A stretch of 64,000 bases of DNA from Limimaricola sp. (GCF_016125575.1 NZ_WGLM01000006.1:230140-294139); one strand, 5' to 3'; shown: positions 1-9,259, numbered from the stretch's first letter. Translations and numbers: made by a program. Notes: generated by a model from the sequence alone, not told the origin.

Positions 1-1
1 C

Positions 2-892
2 AAGCAGGTCAGCCCCTTTCTGGCCCGCAAGGTCGGCGCGGCGATGGTGGCGCGCAACGTGGCCGACCACCTCGACGGGCCGCTCAAGGACAAGGATGGC
101 GGCTGGCGGCCGCTGGTCTATTGCTGGCGCGGCGGGCAGCGCTCGGGCAGTTTCTCGTCGATCCTCGCGCAGATCGGCTGGCGCACCGACACGATCAAGG
201 GCGGCTATCAAAGCTTCCGGCGGCTGGTCCATGGCGCGCTTTACGATGCCGAGTTGCCGTTCCGTGTGGTCCTGCTCGACGGCTTCACCGGCACGGCAAA
301 GACAGATGTGCTGGGCCTGATGGCAGGCGAAGGCGTGCAGGTTTTGGACCTCGAAGGTCTCGCCCGGCATCGCGGCTCACTTCTGGGCGGCATTGCCGGC
401 GGGCAGCCGGGGCAGAAGGCGTTCGAGACCGCGCTGGCCGTCGCGCTGATGCAGCTTGACCCGTCGCGCCCCGTGCTGGTCGAGGCCGAAAGCAGCAAGA
501 TCGGCCGGCTGATCGTGCCGCCGGTGCTGTGGAAGGCGATGGTCGCGGCCCCGCGCATCGTGATCGACGCGCCGCTGGAGGCGCGCGCGGCCTACCTCAC
601 CCGCGCCTATGCCGATGTCATCGCCGACCGAGAAGAGCTTGCCCGCCGCCTTGCCCCGCTGCGCCACATTCGCGGCCATGCCACGGTGGATGGCTGGCTG
701 AAACTGCTTGATGCGGGCCATTTCAACGGGCTGGCCGCGGCCCTGATGGCCGAGCACTACGATCCGGCCTATGCCAATTCGCGGCGGATCGAAGAGCGCA
801 CCGTGCTGGGCACCGCCACGGCACAAAGCCTCGATGAGCAAGGCCAGCGGTCACTCGCCTCGCAGATCGCCAAACTTATGCCCGCACAGTAA
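2..892 (+). CDS. mnmH: tRNA 2-selenouridine synthase MnmH, 5' end outside window
   Basis: MnmH (SelU/YbbB) replaces the sulfur of 2-thiouridine at the wobble position of certain tRNAs with selenium, using selenophosphate. The frame is open from base 2, so the N-terminal part of the rhodanese domain is missing from the window. Visible motifs are the rhodanese active-site loop YCWRGGQRS (catalytic Cys codon at 122-124) and a P-loop-like GFTGTAKT near base 280-305 at the start of the second domain. Length and motif order fit the family. It converges with the SelD-fusion gene, and the two stop regions overlap by 17 bases. SelD makes the selenophosphate that MnmH consumes, so the neighbourhood supports the call. 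An internal ATG at 44 is not the true start. Confidence 0.93.
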   Translation, partial: KQVSPFLARKVGAAMVARNVADHLDGPLKDKDGGWRPLVYCWRGGQRSGSFSSILAQIGWRTDTIKGGYQSFRRLVHGALYDAELPFRVVLLDGFTGTAKTDVLGLMAGEGVQVLDLEGLARHRGSLLGGIAGGQPGQKAFETALAVALMQLDPSRPVLVEAESSKIGRLIVPPVLWKAMVAAPRIVIDAPLEARAAYLTRAYADVIADREELARRLAPLRHIRGHATVDGWLKLLDAGHFNGLAAALMAEHYDPAYANSRRIEERTVLGTATAQSLDEQGQRSLASQIAKLMPAQ

Positions 893-3041
893 TCACCGGA
901 TCGCCCGCGACGATCCGCCCGATGATTGCGGCGTCATAGCCTGCCGCGACCAGATTGGCGACCAGCGCCTCGGCATCCTCTGACTGGACTGCGGCCAGCA
1001 ACCCGCCTGCTGTCTGCGGATCGAACAGAAGATCGCCCCGTGCGCCCGCCGCGCCCAGCACGGCGCCTGCCCCGGCGCGGTTCTCGGCGAAAAGGGTCGA
1101 GCGCACACCCGCTTCGGCCAGCGCCAGCGCGCCCGGCATGAGCGGCACTGCGTGCAGGTCCAAATCGGCAGCCACGCCCGACGCCTCGCAAAGGCCCGCC
1201 AGGTGCCCGGCAAGGCCGAACCCCGTCACGTCTGTCATCGCGTGGGCTCCGGCCAACAGCTGGGCGGCAGCGCCCTGACCCTGCTGCATCAGCCCCAGCG
1301 CCGTGGCGACATCCGCGCCCGGCGCCACTCCGCGCATCTCGGCCGCCATGATCACGCCCGATCCCAGCGGTTTGGTCAGGATCAGCGCATCGCCCGGCCG
1401 CGCGCCTTGCAGCGTGATCGGCGCGCCATCGCACAGGCCGGTCACGGTGAAGCCCACTGTCGCCTCGTCGCCGGTCGAGCTGTGCCCGCCGACGATGGCC
1501 GCACCCGCCGCCTCCATGACTTCAGTCGCGGCCTGCATGATCTCGGCCAGGGTCCGGCGCTGCAATTCCGGCGAGAGACGCGGCAGGATCACGCTGGCCG
1601 TAGCGGCCTGCGGTTTCGCCCCCATCGCCCAGACATCGCCCAGCGCGTGAACTGCCGCGACGCGGGCCAGAACCACCGGATCGGCGGTGAAGGCGCGCAG
1701 GTGATCGGTGCTGATGACCTGCCGCGCACCACCGGTCAGCAGCACTGCCGCATCGTCGCCCGCCACCGCCTGCACATCATCGCGGGACGCCATGGGAAGG
1801 TCCGCTAATACCTCGCGCAGCGCGCCGCGCCCGACCTTGGCCCCGCAACCGCCGCATAGCGGCGCGTCGCCCAGCGCCTCGCGCACCCCTTGCGCCACGG
1901 TCAGCGGCACATCGGGCAGGCCCATGACCGGAAAATCATGGAATTTCGCCATGAAGGTCCGGTCGATCCGGTCCTTCCACCGCCACAACAGCCGGCCCTG
2001 CCGCGCCGTGCCCAGTTTCTCGGCCAGCGCCCGCTGCTCGCCGAGCGAGATCAACTTGAGGTAATCGCGCTGCGGCCGGTAGGGACGCATCGCGTCGCCC
2101 GACAGCGCAGCGCGCAGGTTGTCGAACAGCACCGGCGCCTCGCGCACCGCGAAAACGCCCGCCTTGGGCCGCGGCGCATGGGCCAGGTGCGCGCAATCGC
2201 CCGCGGCGAAAACCGCCGGATCAGAACTGCGCAGGGTCTCGTCCACCGCAACGAAGCCCTCGTGCAGCACAAGCCCCGTCTCGGCCAGCCAGCCCTGTGG
2301 CACCGCCCCGGCTGCCCCGGTGACGAACGTGGCTTGCAGGCGCCGGCCGTCGTCCAGCACAACGGCATTGGCAGTAACCTCGGCGACGCCGGCGTTTTCC
2401 ACCACCTCCACGCCTTGCTCTGCCAGCGACTGAAGAAGCATTCGCCGCGCGGTCAGATTGAACTCTTCCAGAACGATGCCCCGGTCGATCAGCGAAACCT
2501 GCGCCGGTTTGCCGCGCGTGCGCAGCGCATGCGCCATCGCCATGGCCAGTTCTGCCCCTGCCACTCCGCCACCGATCACCGCGACCTGCGGGTCAGTCGC
2601 CGTTTCGCGATAGTCCTCCCACCGCGCGGCAAAGGGGCCCAACGGTTTCGCCGGCGTCCCATGCGCGGCGAAACCGGGCAGCGCCGGCATGTCCGACGTG
2701 ATGCCGATGTCGATCGAGGCGACGTCATAGTCGATCGGCGGACGGCCCGGCACGGTGATGGTGCGCGCGACAGGGTCCAGCGCGCTGACCGCGCCCAGCA
2801 CCACCCGTGCGCCCGCGAACCGCGCCAGTTTCACAAGGTCGATATCAAGGTCATCGCGCCCGTAATGCCCGGCGACGAAACCGGGCAACATGCCGGAATA
2901 GGGCGCGGTGGGACCGGGATTGATCACCGTCAGCCGCGCGCCGGGCAGCGGATTCATCCCCCACATGCGCAGGACCAGCGCATGGGTATGACCACCGCCG
3001 ATCAGCACGAGGTCTCGGGTCAGGGGAAGCTGGCTTTGCAT
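876..3041 (-). CDS. selD: FAD-dependent oxidoreductase fused to selenide, water dikinase (SelD)
   Basis: 721 residues. The N-terminal ~370 residues form a two-Rossmann pyridine-nucleotide/FAD oxidoreductase (GGGHTH at residues 15-20, VIGGGVAGAE near 155-164, FAAGDCAHLA near 278-287). From ~residue 385 the protein is a SelD: LCGGCGAK gives the catalytic Cys399 and Lys402, followed by the aminoimidazole-ribonucleotide-synthetase-like fold with DDAAVL, STDHLRAF and the GGHS segment. SelD turns selenide and ATP into selenophosphate for MnmH or selenocysteine. The catalytic position is cysteine, not selenocysteine. The fusion is known in some proteobacteria and cyanobacteria; the oxidoreductase half may supply reduced selenium, which is inference. 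It lies 24 bases downstream of the PNPOx-like gene on the same strand. Start ATG at 3041. Confidence 0.93.
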   Translation of the reverse strand: MQSQLPLTRDLVLIGGGHTHALVLRMWGMNPLPGARLTVINPGPTAPYSGMLPGFVAGHYGRDDLDIDLVKLARFAGARVVLGAVSALDPVARTITVPGRPPIDYDVASIDIGITSDMPALPGFAAHGTPAKPLGPFAARWEDYRETATDPQVAVIGGGVAGAELAMAMAHALRTRGKPAQVSLIDRGIVLEEFNLTARRMLLQSLAEQGVEVVENAGVAEVTANAVVLDDGRRLQATFVTGAAGAVPQGWLAETGLVLHEGFVAVDETLRSSDPAVFAAGDCAHLAHAPRPKAGVFAVREAPVLFDNLRAALSGDAMRPYRPQRDYLKLISLGEQRALAEKLGTARQGRLLWRWKDRIDRTFMAKFHDFPVMGLPDVPLTVAQGVREALGDAPLCGGCGAKVGRGALREVLADLPMASRDDVQAVAGDDAAVLLTGGARQVISTDHLRAFTADPVVLARVAAVHALGDVWAMGAKPQAATASVILPRLSPELQRRTLAEIMQAATEVMEAAGAAIVGGHSSTGDEATVGFTVTGLCDGAPITLQGARPGDALILTKPLGSGVIMAAEMRGVAPGADVATALGLMQQGQGAAAQLLAGAHAMTDVTGFGLAGHLAGLCEASGVAADLDLHAVPLMPGALALAEAGVRSTLFAENRAGAGAVLGAAGARGDLLFDPQTAGGLLAAVQSEDAEALVANLVAAGYDAAIIGRIVAGDPVITVRA

Positions 3042-3065
3042 GTCGTGCAGATAGCCGTTCGGGCG

Positions 3066-3614
3066 TCAGGGCGCCAGCCATTCTCCGGTCCAGCCATCGG
3101 CGCGCCGGAACCGCGCGCGGCGATGTGCTGGGCCGATATGCAACAGGTCAATCGCGACGATCTGCGCGCGCAGCACGGCAAAGCGCCCGGCCTCGCCCGC
3201 CTTTTCATAGGCGAGGGGCGTCGGTATCGGCGTGCCGGGCGCGGGCAAACTGCCATAATTGCCCCGCGCCACATCCGGCACGTCTGCCCAGGCCGGGGCG
3301 GCCGCGCTGCCGGTCAGCACCGCGACCTCGGCCCGCAGCCGCATCTGCAGCGCAACTGCCGGGTCCCAGATCACAATCTCGGCGCGCGGATCGGCATGAA
3401 GTGAAGCGACCTTGGCGGACCGGGTATCGGTGTGGATCTCCAGCACGCCGGCTATCCTTTGCGCGGCGCGCAACACCACCGTACGCGCAGCGGGCCATCC
3501 ATCCGCGCCCAAGGTTGCCAAAACCGGGTAGCGCGCTGGCGCGTTCCTGTCAGCCACGCCCAGCGCCAACCGCTGCCACGCAAGGTCCAGCAGGTCTGCA
3601 AGCGTGTCAGTCAT
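3066..3614 (-). CDS. Pyridoxamine 5'-phosphate oxidase-family FMN-binding protein
   Basis: 182 residues with the split-barrel flavin-reductase/PNPOx look: an N-terminal helix, then YPVLATLGADGWPAARTVVLR, the segment IHTDTRSAKVASL and DPRAEIVIWDP, which correspond to the FMN-binding strands of the family. It is shorter than genuine PdxH and lacks its C-terminal substrate-binding signature, so the substrate cannot be named. Its ATG at 3614 overlaps the 3' end of the lipocalin-like gene by 8 bases, so it is probably translated in the same minus-strand operon as the ABC exporter upstream. SelD follows 24 bases downstream. The role is likely a cytoplasmic FMN-dependent redox enzyme. Confidence 0.78.
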   Translation of the reverse strand: MTDTLADLLDLAWQRLALGVADRNAPARYPVLATLGADGWPAARTVVLRAAQRIAGVLEIHTDTRSAKVASLHADPRAEIVIWDPAVALQMRLRAEVAVLTGSAAAPAWADVPDVARGNYGSLPAPGTPIPTPLAYEKAGEAGRFAVLRAQIVAIDLLHIGPAHRRARFRRADGWTGEWLAP

Positions 3615-4668
3615 GGCCCGTCATCTCCAGATAGCCGTGTCCGGCATGGCTTCCCTCAATTGTCACCGGCCCTTCCCAGTAAGGCACGGAGGTGGGCATC
3701 CATGCATCCGGGTTGATCGCTGCGATCGTTACATCCACACCAAAACGCGGCACTTGAAGCCGCCAATGAACCGGCACGTGGTGGCCCGCAACCGCATGAC
3801 TTTCGAGCGGTGTGGCCGTGAAATCCGGCCCGTGCAGCAGCGTCGTCGTGCCGTCTTCGCTGATCCATGTCGCGGTGCCGAACGTGCTGCCGTTCTTGTT
3901 GCGCAGGCGATAGGCCATCAACTTTGCACCATCGTCGAAGTTCAAAGCGAACCAGTCCCACCCGGTCTGGTCGGCACTCAGCGGCTGGCTGGACCACTCT
4001 CGATCCAGCCATGCGCTGCCAGTGACAGGCACGTCGCCCGACGGCAACGTCAGCTTACCCGAGATGGTATAGAAAGGCTGTGAATAGTAATAGCTGCTAC
4101 GATTTTCTGATGACTTGACAGAATAGCCGTGATCGCCTTGCAGCACCAATGGCCCCGTCGCCTGCAAATGCAAGTTATAGGCGAAATCGGGCCCACTCGC
4201 GGCCATTTCGGGCGCATCCATGCCCCCCGAAAGGTGCCAGTCATCGATCCATGCGGCAAAGGGGCTGGCCGTTACCCCGGCCTGCCCGATGCCGCCGCGC
4301 GCCAGTCGTTCGGTGACGAACTGGTGATCCGGCGTGGTGATGGCCGCATGGCCCATCCACAGTTGCGGACTGTCCCAGCCATCCGTCTGTCGCGGCGTGA
4401 GGGCCGAACGAAACAAGGTCCATTGCACGCCGTAGGGGGTGCCGTCGGGACCGATCAGGTTGGCGGTGACATACCACCATTCGATTCGGAAATCGGGATG
4501 CGTACCGTAGTCGTCCGGAAAGCTGAAGGTATGGCCCGGCTGCGGCAGGGCGAAGCCATCTGCGCTTGTACCCAGCCCGGCGAAACCCTGTGCCGTGGCA
4601 AGATTGGCAGATATCGTGATAAATCCGATAGTCAGGACGTTTGATAGTATGCCAGATTTACCTTTCAC
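3607..4668 (-). CDS. AttH/CrtC-like lipocalin-domain secreted protein
   Basis: 353 residues beginning with a GTG at 4668 (Shine-Dalgarno AAAGGTG about 8 bases ahead; no ATG suits). A signal peptide is visible (hydrophobic stretch ending near ATAQG). The mature part carries the AttH/carotenoid 1,2-hydratase-like signature DFRIEWWYVTANL near residue 60, then WTLFRSAL and later SAWLDREWSSQ and WDWFALNFDDG. Proteins of this family travel with LolD/FtsX-type ABC transporters in AttEFGH-like sets, and the two genes upstream are exactly those, overlapping by 11 bases with the permease. It probably works in the periplasm or at the outer membrane on a lipid or other hydrophobic cargo. The actual substrate is unknown, and crtC function is unlikely without carotenoid genes nearby. 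Confidence 0.85.
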   Translation of the reverse strand: MKGKSGILSNVLTIGFITISANLATAQGFAGLGTSADGFALPQPGHTFSFPDDYGTHPDFRIEWWYVTANLIGPDGTPYGVQWTLFRSALTPRQTDGWDSPQLWMGHAAITTPDHQFVTERLARGGIGQAGVTASPFAAWIDDWHLSGGMDAPEMAASGPDFAYNLHLQATGPLVLQGDHGYSVKSSENRSSYYYSQPFYTISGKLTLPSGDVPVTGSAWLDREWSSQPLSADQTGWDWFALNFDDGAKLMAYRLRNKNGSTFGTATWISEDGTTTLLHGPDFTATPLESHAVAGHHVPVHWRLQVPRFGVDVTIAAINPDAWMPTSVPYWEGPVTIEGSHAGHGYLEMTGHD

Positions 4669-7048
4669 CGGAAAACACCTTTAGCAAGTCGGTCGGCGGG
4701 GTCCGTCCCAGCTTTTGGGCCGGCCACGCGGCGGCAAGAACCGCCGCCCCCAGTGCGAAAAGTCCCAGTCGCGCGTAGTCCCACGGGAACATGTACATTG
4801 GCAGTCGCCAGCCGAAGGCCGCCACGTTGACGACCGCCAGCAGCGCCCATGCCAGCACCAACCCTAGCGGCAGCGCGAGGACCGCCACAAGAGCGGCCAG
4901 CATCACTGCCCGCGCCAGTTCCAGCGCGCCCAGTCGTGCCCGCGTCAGGCCCAGCGCCCAGAGAGGAGCCAGTTGCGGCACCCTCTGGCCCGCCAGTGTC
5001 AGCAGGCTCATCAGCATGGCGAAACCGGCGACGGCCAGTGTCAGCACGTTGAGCGCGCCGGTTACGGTGAAGGTCCTGTCGAAGACGCCCAGCGAGAAAG
5101 CCTTGATCCCCGCCTGGTCGATGATGTTCGCCGCGGGCAGGCCGAAATCATCCTGCAATGCGCGGCTTACTGCCGGCACGTCCGTCGACGGCAGTCGCAG
5201 GCCGAACCGCTGCGCGACGACCGCGGGAAAGAGCGTATGAAAGACGCCCTCGGTCACGATGGCCTGGCCGATGGGGTTGCCATAGTCGCCGTAGATACCG
5301 ACGATGCGGAACGTCCGCCCCGCCACCGTCACTTCCTGTCCGACGGCCAGGTGCGCGCGGCGGGCCAGCTGTTCGTTCACCAGCACCGCCGTCCCGGCCG
5401 CCACCGCGTCCCACGCGCCGGGCGCCGAGGCGAGGAACCGCCAGTTCTGCCGATAGGTCTCGTGGTCGCGCGCGCCGTAGACATCCGTAGGCTGCCCCGC
5501 CAGCGTGACCCGCGCCGACTGGATCGGCAGCACTGCCTGCACGCGGGGGGCCAGCCAAGCCTGCAACGCGGCGGCCTGATCGGGCGTGTCGGCCGTCACG
5601 TAAAGCTCTGACGCGAGGCGCTGGTCGAGAAAACCGAGGAAGGTCAGCCGGAAGGACGACACCATCGTCGAGACGCCGACATTCGCCGCCATCGCCAGAA
5701 GCAGCGCCATCAGCGCCAGCGACAGGCCCGGCAACTGCTGCCGCGTATCGGCCCAGAACCATTGCGCCACCGGCCCGCGCGCGGCGCGCTGGCCCAGCGC
5801 CAGCAGCCCTGCCAGCACCGGCGGCAGCGCCAGCGCCGCGCCGATCAGCAGTGCGCCCAGCAGGGCAAAGCCGGTCAGAATGCTGTTGGCCACCTGCGCC
5901 AGAACCGCCGCCGCCGCCAGCAACAGCAGCGCCGCACCCGCCTGCAAGACGCGGCCGCGCCCTGCCGCCATCGCCCAGGCTCGCGGCTGGGCCGAGGCGA
6001 GCAGCGGCATCCTTGCCAGCCGCCATAACCCGCCGCCCCCGGCCAGCGCCGCCCCGCCCAGCGCGATGGCAAGGCTCGACAGCCACCAGGTGGCCTGCAA
6101 ATGCAGGCTGCCCGGCACGTCGGCCCCGTAAAGCCCACGCAGCGTGGCCGCGACATCAGGCAGCAGCGCCGCGGCGATGACATAGCCCAGCACAACGCCC
6201 AGCGCGCCCGCGGCAAGCGCCAGCGCCGCCATTTCCGCCGCGATCAGCCAAAGGGCCGTGCCCAGCGGCAGGCCAAGCGCGCGCAGCGTGCGCAACAGCG
6301 GACGGCGCTGTTCGAAGGCAAGGCCAATCGCCCCATGCACGATGAAGATGCCCACCGCGAAGGCCAGCAGGCCAAAGGCCGTCAGGTTCAGGTGAAAGCT
6401 GTCGGTCAGGCGCGCGAGGTCGGATTCGGCCTGCGGCGGGCGCAGCACCAGCCCCGGCGCGACCTTGGCCAGTGGAACCTGCCCCAGCGGCTGGACTGGG
6501 GCAACGATCAGCCGGGTGATCCGCCCCGATGGCCCCAGAAGCCGCAGCGCCACGCCGATGTCTGTCACCGCCGTGCCGGGCGCCACATCGGCCGAAGGCA
6601 CCAGCGCGGCGTCGACATGGCCCTGCAACGCCGCCAAGGCCTCGGGCCCGGCAAAGACCTGTCCTTTGCCGGTCAGGAAAGCACCGATGTCTCCACCGCC
6701 CAGGTGCACCGGGCCCAGACCGCCGGGCGCGGTCAGCGGGTCCAGCCCGACGATCCGCACGCCCTCGATCCGGCCTTCTGCCACCGGGCTGACCAGCCAG
6801 CCCGCACGGCGCAGCGCGACATATGTCTCGCGGGAGATCCCGGTGCCATCAGCGCGGACGATCTGGTAGAATTGCCCCTCGCCCAGCGTGCGCGCGGCGG
6901 CATCGTAACTGGCGCGGGCCTGCGCGTTGATCGCCTGCACCCCCGACCAAAGCGCGGTGGCCATCGCAAGCCCCGCCACCAGCGTGAACAATTGCAAGGG
7001 CGCGCGCGCCCATGTCGACCAGAAGACGCGCAGGACAGCCCGCCTCAT
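4658..7048 (-). CDS. FtsX-type ABC transporter permease (fused AttFG-like)
   Basis: 796 residues. It starts with a cytoplasmic stub and a first membrane segment (residues ~15-40), then a large periplasmic domain to ~220, a three-helix FtsX core at ~225-340, additional helices to ~460, a second periplasmic domain ~465-670 and a final FtsX three-helix core ~675-780. The duplicated FtsX layout corresponds to two half-permeases in one chain, as in AttF plus AttG or the LolC/LolE type. Its ATG at 7048 overlaps the TGA of the ATPase gene (ATGA), so the two are translationally coupled, and the partner lipocalin follows. Such MacB/Lol-type systems move substrates from the inner membrane outward rather than importing them. 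Confidence 0.88.
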   Translation of the reverse strand: MRRAVLRVFWSTWARAPLQLFTLVAGLAMATALWSGVQAINAQARASYDAAARTLGEGQFYQIVRADGTGISRETYVALRRAGWLVSPVAEGRIEGVRIVGLDPLTAPGGLGPVHLGGGDIGAFLTGKGQVFAGPEALAALQGHVDAALVPSADVAPGTAVTDIGVALRLLGPSGRITRLIVAPVQPLGQVPLAKVAPGLVLRPPQAESDLARLTDSFHLNLTAFGLLAFAVGIFIVHGAIGLAFEQRRPLLRTLRALGLPLGTALWLIAAEMAALALAAGALGVVLGYVIAAALLPDVAATLRGLYGADVPGSLHLQATWWLSSLAIALGGAALAGGGGLWRLARMPLLASAQPRAWAMAAGRGRVLQAGAALLLLAAAAVLAQVANSILTGFALLGALLIGAALALPPVLAGLLALGQRAARGPVAQWFWADTRQQLPGLSLALMALLLAMAANVGVSTMVSSFRLTFLGFLDQRLASELYVTADTPDQAAALQAWLAPRVQAVLPIQSARVTLAGQPTDVYGARDHETYRQNWRFLASAPGAWDAVAAGTAVLVNEQLARRAHLAVGQEVTVAGRTFRIVGIYGDYGNPIGQAIVTEGVFHTLFPAVVAQRFGLRLPSTDVPAVSRALQDDFGLPAANIIDQAGIKAFSLGVFDRTFTVTGALNVLTLAVAGFAMLMSLLTLAGQRVPQLAPLWALGLTRARLGALELARAVMLAALVAVLALPLGLVLAWALLAVVNVAAFGWRLPMYMFPWDYARLGLFALGAAVLAAAWPAQKLGRTPPTDLLKVFSGER

Positions 7049-7701
7049 TCGATCCGCCCATGGCTGAGATGCGCGCGCCGGTCCAACCGCGCCGCCAACC
7101 GCTCGGAATGGGTGACCATCAGCAGCGCCGCGCCGGTATCGCGCACCAGTTCCAGCATCACCGCCAGCACCGCGTCGGCCGTCGCCTCGTCAAGGTTGCC
7201 GGTGGGCTCATCGGCCAGTACCAGTTGCGGCCGCGCCGCCAGCGTGCGCGCGATGGCGACACGCTGTTGCTGGCCGCCCGACAGCTGTTCGGGGTATTTG
7301 CCCAGTTGTGAGGTCAGGCCCAGCCGTTCGGCCAGCCCCGCGGAAAAGGCGGCATCGTGCCTCCCGGCCAGCCGGGCCTGCAACGCGATGTTGTCCGCCA
7401 CCTTCAGCGAGGGAACCAGGTTGAACTGCTGGAACACGACGCCCACCGTGCCCCGCCGCAAAGCCGCGCGCCCCTTGTCACCCAGCCGCCCCACGTCGGT
7501 GCCGTTCAGAACGATGCGACCCGCATCAGGCACATCAAGGCCCGCAACAAGGTGCAGCAGCGTGCTTTTGCCGCTGCCAGACTCGCCGGTCAGCGCCAAT
7601 GTCTCGCCCGCATCCAGCCGCAGGTCGATACCCCGCAGAACAGGCACCGCGCCTTCAGCCGAGGCAAAAGATTTCTGCAGATCGCTGACGTCCAGAAGCA
7701 T
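7045..7701 (-). CDS. LolD-type ABC transporter ATP-binding protein
   Basis: 218 residues with Walker A GESGSGKST, the signature LSGGQQQRVAIARTLA, Walker B LVLADEPTGNLD and a switch His in MVTHSERLA. This is the LolD/MacB/FtsE class of ATPase, pairing with FtsX-like permeases. I chose the ATG at 7701 (MLLDVSDLQKSF) because it has a G-rich Shine-Dalgarno just ahead and matches where family members begin; an upstream TTG at 7746 in the same frame would add 15 atypical residues. It is the first gene of an exporter operon with the fused permease and the AttH-like protein. It stands 69 bases downstream of the 89-residue membrane protein gene, so read-through from the threonine-degradation operon is possible. 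Confidence 0.9.
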   Translation of the reverse strand: MLLDVSDLQKSFASAEGAVPVLRGIDLRLDAGETLALTGESGSGKSTLLHLVAGLDVPDAGRIVLNGTDVGRLGDKGRAALRRGTVGVVFQQFNLVPSLKVADNIALQARLAGRHDAAFSAGLAERLGLTSQLGKYPEQLSGGQQQRVAIARTLAARPQLVLADEPTGNLDEATADAVLAVMLELVRDTGAALLMVTHSERLAARLDRRAHLSHGRIE

Positions 7702-7770
7702 CGTCACCCCCAGCCCGGACCTAGGCCGCGCGACGTCCAAGGCCAAGGGCGCGGCGCGCGAATGTCACGC

Positions 7771-8040
7771 TCAGAGGTTGGGCGCCATCACCGCCGAGGC
7801 CACCGAAGCGGCCATCATCGCCGCCGTCAGAACCCAGAACTGCCGGCGTGGCCGCGTCTGCGCGGGATCGGCCAGCCAGTCGCCCAGCGCATCGCGAAAG
7901 GCGAACGGCCCGTTCAGGAACTGCCCCGTCTTGTCCTGTGCACGGCGGCGCAGGTGAAAAAGAATGCGAAAGGCGCTGAAGGCCCAGCCGAAAAACAGCA
8001 CCACCTGCACCAGCATCAGCGTTTGTGCCTGTCCGCTCAT
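7771..8040 (-). CDS. Small membrane protein of unknown function (89 aa)
   Basis: 89 residues starting MSGQAQTLMLVQVVLFFGW, with one hydrophobic helix at about residues 6-24 and a second near the C-terminus (residues ~66-87), separated by a basic loop with LRRRAQDKTGQFL. The ATG at 8040 has a strong Shine-Dalgarno (GGGAGGGG) and overlaps the TGA of the 33-codon gene upstream (ATGA), so start and reading frame are well supported. I do not recognise the family. It is the last member of the kbl-tdh-MFS-mini-gene chain. A membrane accessory role for the MFS transporter is possible but is only suggested by context. Confidence 0.7.
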   Translation of the reverse strand: MSGQAQTLMLVQVVLFFGWAFSAFRILFHLRRRAQDKTGQFLNGPFAFRDALGDWLADPAQTRPRRQFWVLTAAMMAASVASAVMAPNL

Positions 8041-8138
8041 CGCGCCCCTCCCAGAACCATCATCAGGATGATCGGAGCGATACTGGCAAGGCAATAGCTG
8101 ATCGCCGCAACGCGGACGAACCGCAGGACCTGTGACAT
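8037..8138 (-). CDS. 33-residue single-span membrane mini-protein
   Basis: A 33-codon frame running from ATG at 8138 to TGA at 8037. The product starts [20 protein letters not shown]: a short basic amphipathic start (R6, R9), one hydrophobic segment of about 20 residues, and a short GGAR end. Its start codon overlaps the stop of the MFS gene (TGATG), and its stop overlaps the start of the 89-residue gene (ATGA), so it is locked between two genes in a coupled chain, which random frames rarely are. No homologue is recognised. It may be a small transporter-associated subunit or a purely translational coupling element. Confidence 0.6.
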   Translation of the reverse strand: MSQVLRFVRVAAISYCLASIAPIILMMVLGGAR

Positions 8139-9259
8139 CAGGCGGTCACGCGCGGGCGCGGCCCTTCGCCCGTCGCCGCAAAGACCGCGACGAGAAGCAG
8201 CGCCGTCGCCGCCCCCAGTACGGCCAGCACCGCGAAAAGCGACGTGACCCCCAGCGGCACCAGCACCGCCGACAGCGCCAGCGGCCCGAGGGCGGCACAG
8301 CTCAGCGCTGCGGCCTGTATCGCCGAGGCGGTTTGCGGCCCCGGTCCCAGCCGTTCGGTCGCCCAGATGAAGAAGGCCGGAAACGTCACGCTGACCATTC
8401 CGCCCGCCGCGATGTAGGCTGTCACGTCCCAGCCCAGCGCGGCCAGCCCGGCACAGCCCGCCGTGCCCACGATGCCTGCGAAGAACAGCCATGCGGGCGC
8501 GACCCAGCGCGTCAGCCAGTACATCGCCACCCGCGACAGCAGGAAGGCCACGAAGAAGGCCGAGGTCACGCCCGCCACCTGCGCGGCCAGATGCCCCCGC
8601 GCGATCAGCGCCGAGGGGCCGTAACCGAACAGCCCGATCTCCATCAGCACCGACAGGAAGGTCAGCGCCAGCATCGCCGCGCGCGGCCGCATCAGCGCGC
8701 GCAACCCGCCCGTGGCCCGCGCCGCCTGCGGGTTGGGCTGCACCACCGGGATCGTCGCCGCCGCCAGCACCGCCAGCACCGCCCAGGCCGGGCCGGGCTG
8801 CCCCGCGGCCAGCAACACGCCCCATGGTGCGATGATGGCGCCAAGGCCAAAAACCGCGTTGACCAGCCCCACCATACCGGGGCCGCGCGGCCCGAACTCG
8901 GCCAAAAAACGGCGGTTGATGATGGCCGAGGTCAGGCCGAACCCCGCGCCCAGCGCCACCCCGCCTGCCAGGTTCGCCAGCCAACTGGCCTGCAGCGCCA
9001 GCACCCCCGCGCCCACCGCGAGGAAAGCCAATGCCGTGCGCGCGGTGAACTGCCACAGCCCCAGCACGCCCAGCATCACCGCCACGAAGGCCCCCACGCC
9101 AAAGGCGCTTAGCAGTTGCCCCGCCTCTGGCGCGCTCAGCCCGAAGGCGCGCCCGTAGACCGGCAGCGCCAGCCCGAACAGCGGCTGGACGGCACCGATC
9201 AGGGCAAAGCTCAGCGTGCCCGCGACGAACAGGCGGGCGGGGTTTGGCGCGGCGCTCAT
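8138..9259 (-). CDS. MFS transporter coupled to threonine dehydrogenase
   Basis: 373 residues and about 11-12 hydrophobic segments in the major-facilitator pattern; the loop [22 protein letters not shown] follows helix 1 as in drug/metabolite MFS members. Its ATG at 9259 overlaps the TGA of tdh (ATGA), so it belongs to the kbl-tdh operon; this makes an amino-acid or acetate/glycine-related substrate, or export of a threonine-degradation product, the simplest guess, though the sequence itself does not name the cargo. It is followed by a 33-codon mini-gene in a TGATG overlap. At 373 residues it is shorter than most MFS proteins (about 400), but nothing indicates truncation. Confidence 0.83.
   Translation of the reverse strand: MSAAPNPARLFVAGTLSFALIGAVQPLFGLALPVYGRAFGLSAPEAGQLLSAFGVGAFVAVMLGVLGLWQFTARTALAFLAVGAGVLALQASWLANLAGGVALGAGFGLTSAIINRRFLAEFGPRGPGMVGLVNAVFGLGAIIAPWGVLLAAGQPGPAWAVLAVLAAATIPVVQPNPQAARATGGLRALMRPRAAMLALTFLSVLMEIGLFGYGPSALIARGHLAAQVAGVTSAFFVAFLLSRVAMYWLTRWVAPAWLFFAGIVGTAGCAGLAALGWDVTAYIAAGGMVSVTFPAFFIWATERLGPGPQTASAIQAAALSCAALGPLALSAVLVPLGVTSLFAVLAVLGAATALLLVAVFAATGEGPRPRVTA

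Noticed and set aside
876..3041. Selenocysteine in SelD
   Set aside because: The catalytic codon encodes Cys399; no in-frame TGA is found.
1890..3404. Long open frame on the strand opposite SelD
   Set aside because: GC-rich DNA leaves antisense frames open; composition (Arg/His/Gln/Pro-rich) and lack of family similarity show it is a shadow.
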